The notes beneath the pieces are model-generated. The model was given only the letters and a program-made list of their open reading frames with translations. It did no database searches and was not told the DNA's origin. Below are positions 28,623 through 37,460 of a stretch of 64,000 nt of DNA, one piece after another; positions within the stretch are counted from its first letter, which is position 1; each line of letters starts with the position of its first letter. The DNA is from an uncultured Clostridia bacterium (GTDB lineage: Bacteria; Bacillota; Clostridia; TANB77; CAG-508): NCBI GenBank assembly GCA_944392485.1, contig CALXWO010000005.1, positions 35,221 to 99,220 on the forward strand. The letters are read 5' to 3'. The translations under genes were made by a program, and so were the position numbers.

Positions 28623-30260
28623 TTATAATGATATACTTGATGATCCCATAATTTGGTTTTTAACTTTTACATAGTCTGTTGCACTTATTTTTCCGTCTCT
28701 GTTTACATCTGCAGCCTCTTTATAAGCACCCGACAATTTATTTGTTCCCATTATTCTGTTTTTTATTTTTACATAGTCTGTCGCACTTATTTTTCCGTCT
28801 CCACTTACATCTCCTAGCATGACCAAAGTATATGTTTTTCCAGCTAATTTTATTTTTGATCCAGTTCCAAAATATGAACTAGAATTTGTTGCTCCATCAA
28901 TTGCTGATATTTTTGTGTTTGGAGATATAAACATCTGTGTTCCTTCTGTTTCGTATGCTTTTTGCTCGCCTATTACAACTAGGTATGTTTTAGAACCATC
29001 TTTTGCTTCTCTTGCCATATAACCAGTTCCTTGAGGAGTAGATACTTTATCCCAATAATATCCTCCAATTTTTTCTGTTGCTCTTTTTGTAATTAAAACT
29101 TGTTCTCCCTCATTTACATATGCAATTGTACTTCCATTAGGAGCATCTCTTAAGGCCAAGCCTCCATTTGCATTTATGTATGCTATTTCTCCGGTCTCTG
29201 TATTTATTGATGGGCTTTTAACTGCTGATGTTGGCATATTTTTATATAATGGAATTTCAAAAGTAAATTTGCTTTCTAATAACCCTTCTTCGTTATAGTA
29301 TTTTTTTAAATTACTTGCTATACTTTGTGAGTCAAATATATTTTGTGCATATTGACCATTATAATATGGTTTATATGTAACATTAAATTTTTGATAATAT
29401 AATGTGTCTTGTCCTCTATTTATATAATTTTTTATTGTAGCAAGTCCGCCTCTTAATGCTTTTTCTGGAGTGTTCCATCCTTTTTCATAAGCATATTCTA
29501 ATCCATTTAAAATTATTTCTGATGTTCCATTTCCTGATGCACCTATGTTAAATAAATTATAATATCCTTTATATTTTCCATTATATCCATTACCAGAACA
29601 TAAAGCAGAGGCTCCACTTCCCTGTTCTTGTAATATTTTACCTATTATATAAAATGGATTAATGTTATCTTCTGTTGCGACTTCATATATTGCATTTATT
29701 ATATCATCACTATTTAAATACGATATTTTGCTAGCCATTGTTTTTACTTGTGCTTTAGTTATGTTTTTATCGTTGGCTAGTTGTAAAAATTGAAAAATTT
29801 TTGCCTCATTTATGCTGTTTCTTGGATCCATTACATATTCTATAGCAGCCCTTGATGCACAATACCATCTTCCTGAATCATCATATTCTTTTTTGCCACA
29901 AATTGAACATATCCAAGCACTTTCATAGCTACTTGGTACCAAATTTTTTGGTGATTTTCCATGCCCTGTGTATTCATTATTTATAACTGTATCCCAATCT
30001 AATCCTGTTTCATACAATTTAAACGTCCAATTTGGATGTGATTTTGCAAGTGATTGCAATAGCGAAGTATATCCTGGATAAGTATTATTAAAATTAGATG
30101 GTAAATTATTTGAAGCCTTGCTATATGTATATGTTGCGGCATTTGATTTTATTGTAAGCTTTGGAACAATTCCAAACACCATATATATAACTATAGAAAG
30201 AATAAAAATACATAATATTTTATTATAAAATTTAAAACTATGTTTGTTTTGCATTTTCAA
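28623..30260 (-). CDS. Secreted glucosaminidase-like hydrolase with SH3 and dockerin domains
   Basis: The protein has 545 residues: N-terminal TM or signal segment (about 14-36), a glucosaminidase-type catalytic region (about 60-330; YASRAAIEYVMDPR-like core with RWYCASRAAIEYVMDPRNS, and EQGSGASALCSGNGYNGKYKGYYNLFNIGA) and an SH3-like region around residues 365-440. Two dockerin type I calcium repeats end the protein: DVSGDGKISATDYVKIKNRI and DVNRDGKISATDYVKVKNQI. Family members cut the N-acetylglucosamine bond in peptidoglycan. The dockerin implies docking to a cohesin-like partner, possibly on the neighbouring surface protein. The partner is inferred, not seen. Confidence 0.82.
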   Translation of the reverse strand: MKMQNKHSFKFYNKILCIFILSIVIYMVFGIVPKLTIKSNAATYTYSKASNNLPSNFNNTYPGYTSLLQSLAKSHPNWTFKLYETGLDWDTVINNEYTGHGKSPKNLVPSSYESAWICSICGKKEYDDSGRWYCASRAAIEYVMDPRNSINEAKIFQFLQLANDKNITKAQVKTMASKISYLNSDDIINAIYEVATEDNINPFYIIGKILQEQGSGASALCSGNGYNGKYKGYYNLFNIGASGNGTSEIILNGLEYAYEKGWNTPEKALRGGLATIKNYINRGQDTLYYQKFNVTYKPYYNGQYAQNIFDSQSIASNLKKYYNEEGLLESKFTFEIPLYKNMPTSAVKSPSINTETGEIAYINANGGLALRDAPNGSTIAYVNEGEQVLITKRATEKIGGYYWDKVSTPQGTGYMAREAKDGSKTYLVVIGEQKAYETEGTQMFISPNTKISAIDGATNSSSYFGTGSKIKLAGKTYTLVMLGDVSGDGKISATDYVKIKNRIMGTNKLSGAYKEAADVNRDGKISATDYVKVKNQIMGSSSISL

Positions 30261-30360
30261 CTCCTCTTTTGTATTACGAATTTATACATAAAAAGTATAT
30301 ATTATTAAAAAAAGCAAGTCAAGATTTATATTAAAAAATATGCTATTTTTAATACAAAAT

Positions 30361-30392
30361 TTAAGGAACTGAATATTTTTTCAGTCCCTCTT
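30361..30392 (-). terminator. Hairpin after the Cys-rich small gene
   Basis: Minus strand AGGGACTGAA-AAAAT-ATTCAGTTCCTT; a modest stem followed by an AT-rich tail. Confidence 0.5.
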
Positions 30393-30417
30393 AAGTACAT
30401 TTTAATTTTATGTTTTT

Positions 30418-30558
30418 TTATCTTCCACACCTGCATCCACAATTTGTAAATAACAATAAAAATATTATTATAAAAAATAGTATTGAACAGTCATCTCCAC
30501 ATCCGCTAAAAAAGCCATTATTACAGCAACCGCAACCACAATTTCTTTCCTCTGGCAT
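30418..30558 (-). CDS. Small Cys/Gly-rich membrane protein (46 aa)
   Basis: A 46-residue ORF preceded by AAGGAGGTAAAATTT. The N-terminus is CGCGCC-rich, the middle is a hydrophobic helix (ILFFIIIFLLFTN) and the end is NCGCRCGR. The composition resembles the small cysteine-rich sporulation-associated membrane proteins (YjcZ-like or chorion-like) of Firmicutes. I recognise the type but not a function. The strong ribosome-binding site argues it is real. Confidence 0.6.
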   Translation of the reverse strand: MPEERNCGCGCCNNGFFSGCGDDCSILFFIIIFLLLFTNCGCRCGR

Positions 30559-30627
30559 AAATTTTACCTCCTTATATTTAATATACTGTATATTATGCCA
30601 AATATTTAATTGTGTTACATTTTATAA

Positions 30628-32091
30628 TTATTTATTCTTTACCTTTATTTTGTTAAAACTTTTGCATATATACTCTATTCCTATAAAAGAAATAATTTGC
30701 ATTACTGGTAAATAATTTACTAAATATCTTGATCTTGTTTCCCATATCAATAAAAATAAAAATAATCCAAATATGCTTAACCTTAATATTGTTTCGTTTT
30801 TTTCTGGTTTTTTAATAGCAAATAAACTAACTATAATCATTAAAGTAATTATAGATATATGTTGTATTTGTGTATAGTACTGGTAAAATGTATGATGTTC
30901 TCCTCTTTTAAATATAAATTCTTGATGGATGCCATTATTTATTGGGTCAAAATCTAAAGTGTTTACAGCATAATATGTTCCATCTCCCCATGTACACATT
31001 AGTTTTCTTCTAATACTGTTCATATTTTGCCATCTTATTCTTCTGTTTATAATTTTTAAATTGTTTTCTGTTTTTTCTTGTTTTGTTTTAAAACTACTTG
31101 TAAACTCAACATCTTCTTCTCTATATTGCCCACCATCATTTAATCCCATCATTATCCAATGTGTAAGTGGAAAGTTGAACTTTTTATAGTCATTGCTATC
31201 CCAATTGTTAAAAATTATTCTTACCGTTAAAATCCATAATACACTTGTAATAAGTATGGATACTGTTATTACGAAAACGTAAAATACAAATTTCTTTTTA
31301 TTTTTGCTTGCAAATAGCTCATACAATAATATTGCTATTGGCATAATTAAAATTGTTACTTTAATTGTTGAACCTAAAAAGATTATTATTCCTGTTAAAA
31401 TAGATAATATAATTCTTTCTTTTTTTGGTTTTCTTTCCTTAAGTAATAAATATAAGTAAAAAATTAAAACGGGAAAAAGCATAGATATTGTATCTGTATA
31501 TACTATAGATGCATATAAGTAAATTGGAGTCATTGATGCAATCATTATAAAAATCATTAATGCTTTTTTATTATTAAATAACTTTTTAGCTACTAAATAA
31601 GTAAATACTAAACTTAAATCTATCATTATAATGTTAAATAATATTCCAATATTGTAGTGCCCAATAACTTTTATTAAATCAGATATTTTAAATAATAATA
31701 TAATAATTATTTGTATTCCTATATTATTATTATAAGTATATAGATAATTTAAATTATCTAGTTCTCCTTTTAAATACAACTCTGCATTATCAAATATTGT
31801 TTTCATATCCCAATTTGGAGATACTTTAAAAAGTTCTCCTACATATATTTGAAATATAAATACAAAAAGTAGTATTATTGGAAGCATTACTTTAGTATTA
31901 ATTGTTTTTCTTGTAGAAATAAATTTATAACAAGCTAAAAGAAATAGTATATATACAATTACACCTATTATTATAGATAATTTATTCCACGAAAACAGAT
32001 TTACACCATTTTTAAAGATTGCATTATACAAAATATAACCAAAACATATTATAAATATTACATTAAAACAGTTTTTAATTATTTTATTCAC
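30628..32091 (-). CDS. Membrane glycosyltransferase, GT39/ArnT-like
   Basis: The protein has 487 residues with about 11 TM helices. The first extracytoplasmic loop contains the acidic SPNWDMKTIFDNAELY, typical of PMT/ArnT-type GT-C enzymes, and the C-terminal half has TRSRYLVNYLPVMQIISF, matching the lipid-linked sugar binding end of this family. It probably moves a sugar from a polyprenyl phosphate to a surface acceptor. No acceptor or partner gene is adjacent. Confidence 0.72.
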   Translation of the reverse strand: MNKIIKNCFNVIFIICFGYILYNAIFKNGVNLFSWNKLSIIIGVIVYILFLLACYKFISTRKTINTKVMLPIILLFVFIFQIYVGELFKVSPNWDMKTIFDNAELYLKGELDNLNYLYTYNNNIGIQIIIILLFKISDLIKVIGHYNIGILFNIIMIDLSLVFTYLVAKKLFNNKKALMIFIMIASMTPIYLYASIVYTDTISMLFPVLIFYLYLLLKERKPKKERIILSILTGIIIFLGSTIKVTILIMPIAILLYELFASKNKKKFVFYVFVITVSILITSVLWILTVRIIFNNWDSNDYKKFNFPLTHWIMMGLNDGGQYREEDVEFTSSFKTKQEKTENNLKIINRRIRWQNMNSIRRKLMCTWGDGTYYAVNTLDFDPINNGIHQEFIFKRGEHHTFYQYYTQIQHISIITLMIIVSLFAIKKPEKNETILRLSIFGLFLFLLIWETRSRYLVNYLPVMQIISFIGIEYICKSFNKIKVKNK

Positions 32092-32171
32092 TTTTATTTC
32101 CTCTATTTATTAATAATAATTAATATATCACATTATTTTTTGTTGTTCAATTTTATAATTTAAATATTTTT

Positions 32172-32203
32172 AAAAAAGGCAATGCATAAGCATTGCCTTT
32201 TTT
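32172..32203 (-). terminator. adhE terminator
   Basis: Minus strand AAAAGGCAATGCTTATGCATTGCCTTTTTTA, a strong stem with T-run, 10 nt after the stop. Confidence 0.85.
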
Positions 32204-32212
32204 TAATTTAAT

Positions 32213-34807
32213 TTAAACTTCTTCCCCATAATATGCTTTTTTGTATAATTCTTTTATTTCTTCAACTAATGGATATCTTGGATTTGCACCTGTGCATTGG
32301 TCGTCGTGTGCTCTTTCAGCTAATCCTTGTAGATTTGCCATAAATACATCTTCTGGCACTCCGCAATCTTTAATTGACATTGGCATATTTAAATCTTTCA
32401 TTAGTCTTCTTATAGCTTCTATTAAATTGTTTACACTTTCTTCGTCAGTTTTTCCTGCTACTCCTGCAAATTTTGCTGCTTTTGCATATTTTTTATCTGC
32501 TATATAATATTCATATTTTGGAAAAGCTGCAAATTTAGTTGGCTTTTCACTATTATATTTTATAACATATGGAAGAAGTATAGCATTTGCTCTTCCATGT
32601 GGAATATGATATTCTCCTCCAAGTTTATGTGCCATACTATGGTTTAATCCTAAAAATGCGTTTGTAAATGCCATACCAGCTATACAACTTGCATTATGCA
32701 TTTTTTCTCTTGCCTCTATGTCATTTTCTCCATTATCATATGCTCTTTTTAAATAATCAAATATTATGTCTATTGCTTGAAGTGCCAATCCGTCTGTATA
32801 GTCACTTGCCATATTTGACACATATGCTTCTAGTGCGTGTGTTAGTACATCCATACCTGTATCTGCTGTTGCACTTTTTGGAAGTGATAAAACAAATTGT
32901 GGGTCTATTATTGCAACATCTGGTCTTAATGCATAATCTGCCAAAGGATATTTTATATTTCCGTTTTTTCTATCTGTTATTACTGAAAAAGCTGTAACTT
33001 CGCTTCCTGTTCCTGAAGTTGTTGGAACCGCAACAAATTTGGCCTTTTCTCCTAAGTTAGGAAATTTTACAACTCTTTTTCTTATATCCATAAATTTTTG
33101 TTTTAATCCATCAAATGTAGCATCTGGATGTTCATAGAATAGCCACATTCCTTTTGCAGCATCAATTGCAGAACCTCCTCCTATTGCAATAATTACATCT
33201 GGATTAAAAGCTCTCATTTCTTCTACTCCACGCATTATTGTATCTACATCTGGATCTGGTTCTACATCTGAATATATTTTAGAATGGCAATATTGCTCTC
33301 TTTTTCTTAAATAGTATAAAGCTTTATCAACATATCCTAATTTTACCATTGTTGGATCTGTTACTATAAATGCTCTTGATATATTGTTCATTTTTTCTAA
33401 ATATTGTATTGCATTTTTTTCAAAATAAATTTTTGGTGGAATTTTAAACCATTGCATATTAACTCTCCTTTTTGCAATTTTTTTCTTATTTATTAAATTT
33501 TGTGTTGATACATTTGATGTTGTACTGTTTTTTCCATATGAGCCACAACCTAAAGTAAGTGATGGTGTATTTGTGTTGTATATATCTCCTATTGCTCCTT
33601 GTGCTGATGGAGAATTAACTATTATTCTTCCTACTTTCATTTCCTCTCCAAATCTTTCAATTATTTCATCATCTTCACTATGGATTATAGCAGAATGTCC
33701 AAGGCCTCCAAGCTCTAACATTTTTCTACATTTATCAAAACCTTCTTCGTGATTGTTAACTACGTAATATGCAAGTACTGGCGATAGCTTTTCTCTTGAT
33801 AATGGATAATCTGGTCCTACATCATCTAATTTTGCTATTAATATTTTTGTTTTCTCTGGAACTGATATTCCTGCTCTTTTTGCAATCCATGATGCTGGTT
33901 TTCCAACTATTTCTGAATTTACAGCTTGCTTTTCTGGATTTATTACATAATTAGATACTTTTTCGATTTCTTCTTCATTTAAGAAATAACAATTATTTTC
34001 TTTCATATATTGTTCAAATTCTTCGTGTACTTCTGTATCTACTATAACAGCTTGCTCAGATGCACATATCATTCCATTGTCAAAAGTTTTTGAAAGCATT
34101 AAATCTGTACATGCTCTTTTTATTTTTGCTGTTTTTTCTATATAGCATGGTGCATTTCCTGGCCCAACACCTAATGCAGGTTTCCCACAGCTATATGCTG
34201 CTTTTACCATTCCAGATCCTCCTGTTGCAAGTATTAATGAAACACCTGGATGGTTCATAAGTGCTCCTGTTGCTTCTATTGATGGAAATTCAATCCATTG
34301 TATGCAATTTTCTGGTGCTCCTGCCTTTATTGCGGCATCTCTTAGTATTTCTGCAGCTCTTACTGAGCATTTTTGTGCTGATGGGTGAAAGCCAAATATT
34401 ATTGGGTTTCTTGTTTTAGCACAAATTAAAGATTTAAACATTGTTGTAGATGTTGGATTTGTAACAGGTGTTACACCAGCAATTACTCCAATTGGTTCTG
34501 CAACTTCTACATATCCTTCTAATTCATTTTCTTCAACAATTCCAACTGTTTTTTCGTATTTAATAGAATGCCAAATATATTCTGTTGCAAATATATTTTT
34601 AATTATTTTATCTTCGTAAACTCCTCTCCCAGTTTCTTCTACTGCAAGCTTTGCAAGTTCTGTATGATGATCAAGTCCAGCAAGTGCCATATTGTATACA
34701 ATGTTGTTTATTTGTTTTTGATCAAGCTTCATATATTCCTTTAATGCTTTGTTTGCATTATCTACCAGCCTATTAATCATCTCTTGTACATTTACCTCTT
34801 CGCTCAT
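32213..34807 (-). CDS. adhE: Bifunctional acetaldehyde-CoA/alcohol dehydrogenase AdhE
   Basis: The protein has 864 residues. The N-terminal aldehyde dehydrogenase domain has the catalytic Cys in FDNGMICASEQAV (about residue 250); the C-terminal iron-dependent ADH domain has GGGSAIDAAKGMW, THALEAYVSNM, and the His-rich GLNHSMAHKLGGEYHIPHGRANA. It reduces acetyl-CoA to ethanol using two NADH and forms spirosomes. It indicates mixed-acid or ethanol fermentation. The gene is flanked by its own terminator and has a good ribosome-binding site (TAGGAGGGATAAA). Confidence 0.97.
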   Translation of the reverse strand: MSEEVNVQEMINRLVDNANKALKEYMKLDQKQINNIVYNMALAGLDHHTELAKLAVEETGRGVYEDKIIKNIFATEYIWHSIKYEKTVGIVEENELEGYVEVAEPIGVIAGVTPVTNPTSTTMFKSLICAKTRNPIIFGFHPSAQKCSVRAAEILRDAAIKAGAPENCIQWIEFPSIEATGALMNHPGVSLILATGGSGMVKAAYSCGKPALGVGPGNAPCYIEKTAKIKRACTDLMLSKTFDNGMICASEQAVIVDTEVHEEFEQYMKENNCYFLNEEEIEKVSNYVINPEKQAVNSEIVGKPASWIAKRAGISVPEKTKILIAKLDDVGPDYPLSREKLSPVLAYYVVNNHEEGFDKCRKMLELGGLGHSAIIHSEDDEIIERFGEEMKVGRIIVNSPSAQGAIGDIYNTNTPSLTLGCGSYGKNSTTSNVSTQNLINKKKIAKRRVNMQWFKIPPKIYFEKNAIQYLEKMNNISRAFIVTDPTMVKLGYVDKALYYLRKREQYCHSKIYSDVEPDPDVDTIMRGVEEMRAFNPDVIIAIGGGSAIDAAKGMWLFYEHPDATFDGLKQKFMDIRKRVVKFPNLGEKAKFVAVPTTSGTGSEVTAFSVITDRKNGNIKYPLADYALRPDVAIIDPQFVLSLPKSATADTGMDVLTHALEAYVSNMASDYTDGLALQAIDIIFDYLKRAYDNGENDIEAREKMHNASCIAGMAFTNAFLGLNHSMAHKLGGEYHIPHGRANAILLPYVIKYNSEKPTKFAAFPKYEYYIADKKYAKAAKFAGVAGKTDEESVNNLIEAIRRLMKDLNMPMSIKDCGVPEDVFMANLQGLAERAHDDQCTGANPRYPLVEEIKELYKKAYYGEEV

Positions 34808-34880
34808 TTTATCCCTCCTAATTTTTTCGCAATCTAGTGTAATTATATATAATTAGTTTATAATTTTCAATAAAAACGTA

Positions 34881-35261
34881 TTAATTTTTCCTATACTTAT
34901 CATATTTATTACAAATAGTTAATGTTGATTTGTTGGTTATTTCTTTAATTGGTATAATATAAATTTTTAAATCTTCTGTTAATATGAATAAATCATCAAC
35001 TTTTGTTTCTATAACAGTTTTATACATTTTTCCTTTAGTTCCTCCACAACTTTTTAAAGCAATTTGGTAATTCCCATATTTTGTTTTACAAGCACTTGAT
35101 TTTATTTGTACTTTTGTTAAAACATCATCTTTATCAACTACCAAATCATAATCTTGTGTATCATTTAAAGGAATTGATACTGTATATCCGTTTGAGCTAT
35201 AGTATGCTATAGCAATTCCTAAACTAGTATTACTCTTTTCTTTATTTGTATTAAAAACCAA
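34881..35261 (-). CDS. PD-(D/E)XK endonuclease-like protein next to the tRNA-Tyr intron
   Basis: The 126-residue protein uses a TTG start at 35261 after AAAGGAGATAAAAA. It opens with GIAIAYYSSNGYTVSIPLNDTQDYDLVVDKDD and continues TKVQIKSSACKTKYGNYQI. The D...QIKSS spacing follows the group I intron-associated PD-(D/E)XK nucleases of the I-Ssp6803I kind. It begins 72 nt after the 3' end of the intron-bearing tRNA, outside the intron. The family link is from motif pattern only and the fold could also be another restriction-like enzyme. Confidence 0.6.
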   Translation of the reverse strand: MVFNTNKEKSNTSLGIAIAYYSSNGYTVSIPLNDTQDYDLVVDKDDVLTKVQIKSSACKTKYGNYQIALKSCGGTKGKMYKTVIETKVDDLFILTEDLKIYIIPIKEITNKSTLTICNKYDKYRKN

Positions 35262-35304
35262 TTTTTATCTCCTTTTGCGAATTTTTGTTCGCCAATTTGC
35301 TTAA

Positions 35305-35333
35305 AATAAAATGCAATAACAAAATTGCATTTT
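35305..35333 (-). terminator. Terminator between tRNA-Tyr and the endonuclease gene
   Basis: AAAATGCAATTTTGTTATTGCATTTTATTTT on the minus strand, immediately after the tRNA CCA end. Confidence 0.6.
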
Positions 35334-35646
35334 GGTGGGCAGGGATGGATTCGAACCATCGTACTCAAATGAGAACAGATTTCTTACTACTATAGTTTTC
35401 ACTACCATTTAAAATGTTTGTAGTCTGGACTTTCTCTTCATCTTTATATAAGATGCCAGGTATAAAGTCTCTACACTCGGAAATTTCTTTCCTAGCTCGG
35501 GATTATCATCAGCTTATCTGTTAAGACTTCCCCGAATTAGCCTAGTTTTCACCATACAATCACTTGTATGGGCTGCAATTTCTGATTTTTTTGATTATAA
35601 ATCAAAGCCTACAGTCTGCCGCCTTTAGCCACTCGGCCACCTACCC
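35333..35646 (-). tRNA. tRNA-Tyr (GUA) interrupted by a group I intron
   Basis: Exon 1 (35611-35646) and exon 2 (35333-35382) join to an 86-nt tRNA with acceptor GGGTAGG/CCTGCCC, D-arm GGCCGAGTGGCTAAAGG, anticodon loop CTGTAAA, a long variable arm (typical of Tyr, Ser, Leu) and T-arm GATGGTTCGAATCCATC, ending in CCA. The anticodon GTA is completed only by splicing between U35 and A36. Other readings, such as an unusual Leu or Ser tRNA, do not fit the anticodon. Confidence 0.85.
35383..35610 (-). other. Group I intron in tRNA-Tyr (228 nt)
   Basis: The intron carries group I core elements in the right order: P-like GCTAATTCGGGGAAGTC, Q-like ATAATCCCGAGC, R-like GTGTAGAGACTTTATACC and S-like AAGAGAAAGTCCAGACTA. 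It ends in G (AGTAAG), the omega-G, and the 5' exon ends in U. A GCAG guide in TTGCAGCC can pair with CUGU to form P1 with a U-G pair. There is no ORF inside. Confidence 0.82.
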
Positions 35647-35660
35647 GTATATAAAATTAT

Positions 35661-35757
35661 AACTAAAAGTGAATAGTGAAGAGTACAAAAACGAATTCAT
35701 ATTTCTACTTCAACTAATGCATAATACTTTTCACTATTCACTCTCAGTTCTTCACGC
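35661..35757. repeat. Hairpin repeat between tRNA-Tyr and tRNA-Met
   Basis: Arms AACTAAAAGTGAATAGTGAAGAG and CACTATTCACTCTCAG resemble the long hairpin at 25857; the loop differs. Nothing else is seen in the 129-nt spacer. Confidence 0.5.
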
Positions 35758-35775
35758 TTGCTGTTAGCAAGTTTG

Positions 35776-35852
35776 TGGTGCTCCATCAAGGATTCGAACC
35801 TTGGACCCACCGGTTATGAGCCGGTTGCTCTGACCAACTGAGCTAATGGAGC
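35776..35852 (-). tRNA. tRNA-Met (anticodon CAU; elongator or Ile2)
   Basis: 77 nt: acceptor GCTCCAT/ATGGAGC, D-arm AGCTCAGTTGGTCAGAGC, anticodon loop CTCATAA, discriminator A, CCA encoded. CAU could also be an Ile2 precursor modified to lysidine; the sequence alone does not separate them. Confidence 0.85.
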
Positions 35853-35967
35853 ATTTCTCAACGCGAAATTTATTATAAAATATTTTTTTATGCATGTCAA
35901 TAGGTTAATTGATTTTTTTTAAATTATTTATGCAGGCAGAAATATATTCTGCCTAAAATCTTAAGTT

Positions 35968-36456
35968 TTATTTTCTTATATATGTTATGTATTCATAGTC
36001 ATAAGGGTTGTTTTCATCTTTTAATCCTTTTTCCCTTGATATTTCTTTCCATTCTGTATTTTTTATTTCTGGAAAATATACATCCCCTTCAAAGTTATTA
36101 TTAATTTTTGTTATATACATTGTACGTGCATATGGCATAAGAAGCTTATATATTGTTGCTCCTCCTATTACAAAACATTCTTCGTCTGATTCTATATATT
36201 TATCTAATTTAGTAATATCATCTAAAATTACTACATTTTCGTCATTTATATCTAATTGCATATCATTACATAATATTATATGTTTTCTATTTGGCAATAC
36301 TCTTCCTAATGACTCAAAAGTTTTTCTTCCCATTATTATTTTATGTCCTGTTGTTATTTTCTTAAATCTTTTTAAATCTTCTGGCAAATGCCAAATTAAT
36401 TTATTATCTTTTCCTATTACATTTTCATTTGCTATTGCTACTATTATACTAAGCAT
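35968..36456 (-). CDS. folA: Dihydrofolate reductase
   Basis: The protein has 162 residues, the standard size. The N-terminus MLSIIVAIANENVIG, then IWHLPEDLKRFK with the active-site Asp/Glu position, then MGRKTFESLG and the C-terminal IGGATIYKLLM are all present. It regenerates tetrahydrofolate after thymidylate synthesis. thyA lies just upstream (145 nt, separated by a palindromic repeat), a common pairing. Confidence 0.95.
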   Translation of the reverse strand: MLSIIVAIANENVIGKDNKLIWHLPEDLKRFKKITTGHKIIMGRKTFESLGRVLPNRKHIILCNDMQLDINDENVVILDDITKLDKYIESDEECFVIGGATIYKLLMPYARTMYITKINNNFEGDVYFPEIKNTEWKEISREKGLKDENNPYDYEYITYIRK

Positions 36457-36502
36457 TTTAGGTCTTCCTCCTATCTATAATTCGAATCAATTATGACTGT
36501 AA

Positions 36503-36546
36503 GGGCGAATTGCATTCGCCCGCTGGCGACCAAAGGTCGCCCCTAC
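36503..36546 (-). repeat. Composite GTAGGGG palindromic repeat between thyA and folA
   Basis: Two stacked palindromes: GTAGGGGCGACCTTTGGTCGCC and GGGCGAATGCAATTCGCCC. A close relative with the same first half is at 52961-53009. Confidence 0.65.
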
Positions 36547-36601
36547 ACCGTTTGCAATCAGTTTTTTAGTCTCTTACCCCTAGATTTCTAACCTTTAACT
36601 T

Positions 36602-37393
36602 CTAAACCGCTACATCCATTTTTATTTTTCCTAAGTGTTTATAATCAATTAATTCTATATCATCAATTGTAAAATCATAAAAATCTTTTATTTCTGGATT
36701 TATCCATAATTTTGGTGCAGGATAAGCTTTATCCCTTCTTGATAATTGCTCTTTCATTCCTTCTACCTGATTTTCATATATATGTGCATTACTTATACAT
36801 ACTGTAAGCAAACCTGGTTTTAGATTTGTTACTTGTGCAAGTAAATGAATAAATACTGCATATTGTGTTACATTAAATGGATGTCCAAGAGGTATATCAT
36901 TTGATCTTATTGTAAGCATACAGTTTAACTTTCCATCTGTTACATCCCAACAACTATTAAACACGCATGGGTAAAGTGCTCCTGTATCTAAATATGGTAT
37001 TTGCCATAGGTTTATTACCATTCTTCTGTCTTGTGGGTTTGTTTTTAATTGATGTATTAATTTATCTACTTGGTTAAATTTTTTTACAACCCATCCATAT
37101 GATGTTCCTATTGTTCCGTCTTCCATTTCCCATTCGTCCCAAATATGTACATTTTGCTCATGTAAATCACTTATTTTATTAGACTGTTTTTGAAAAATCC
37201 ATAAAAGTTCTTTAACAGCAGCTTTAAATGCGACAAATTTAGTTGTAAGAATTGGAAATTCTTCTTGTAAATTAAATTGTAATATTTGATGTGGTAACTT
37301 ATATGTAGCAATGCCTGTTCGGTTCTGGTCATAGTATCCATTTTTTAATATTCTTTCAACTAAATCTAAATATTGCTCATCATATTTACTCAT
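36602..37393 (-). CDS. thyA: Thymidylate synthase
   Basis: The protein has 263 residues. Conserved segments are [14 protein letters not shown] at the start, [29 protein letters not shown], the catalytic Cys in [28 protein letters not shown] and the C-terminal KMDVAV, which matches the closing motif of the family. It methylates dUMP to dTMP. The pairing with folA downstream is functional. Confidence 0.95.
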   Translation of the reverse strand: MSKYDEQYLDLVERILKNGYYDQNRTGIATYKLPHQILQFNLQEEFPILTTKFVAFKAAVKELLWIFQKQSNKISDLHEQNVHIWDEWEMEDGTIGTSYGWVVKKFNQVDKLIHQLKTNPQDRRMVINLWQIPYLDTGALYPCVFNSCWDVTDGKLNCMLTIRSNDIPLGHPFNVTQYAVFIHLLAQVTNLKPGLLTVCISNAHIYENQVEGMKEQLSRRDKAYPAPKLWINPEIKDFYDFTIDDIELIDYKHLGKIKMDVAV

Positions 37394-37426
37394 ATTGCTA
37401 GTCCTCCTTATACTTATTTCAAAAAA

Positions 37427-37452
37427 ATAGGGTGGATAACTTCCGTCCTATT
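37427..37452 (-). terminator. Terminator between the 37461 gene and thyA
   Basis: AATAGGACGGAAGTTATCCACCCTATT followed by TTTTT on the minus strand. Confidence 0.65.
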
Positions 37453-37460
37453 ACTAAATG

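Noticed and set aside
35333..35646. tmRNA, RNase P RNA or a degenerate tRNA
   Set aside because: The flanks join to a standard tRNA-Tyr and the insert has group I core motifs in order.
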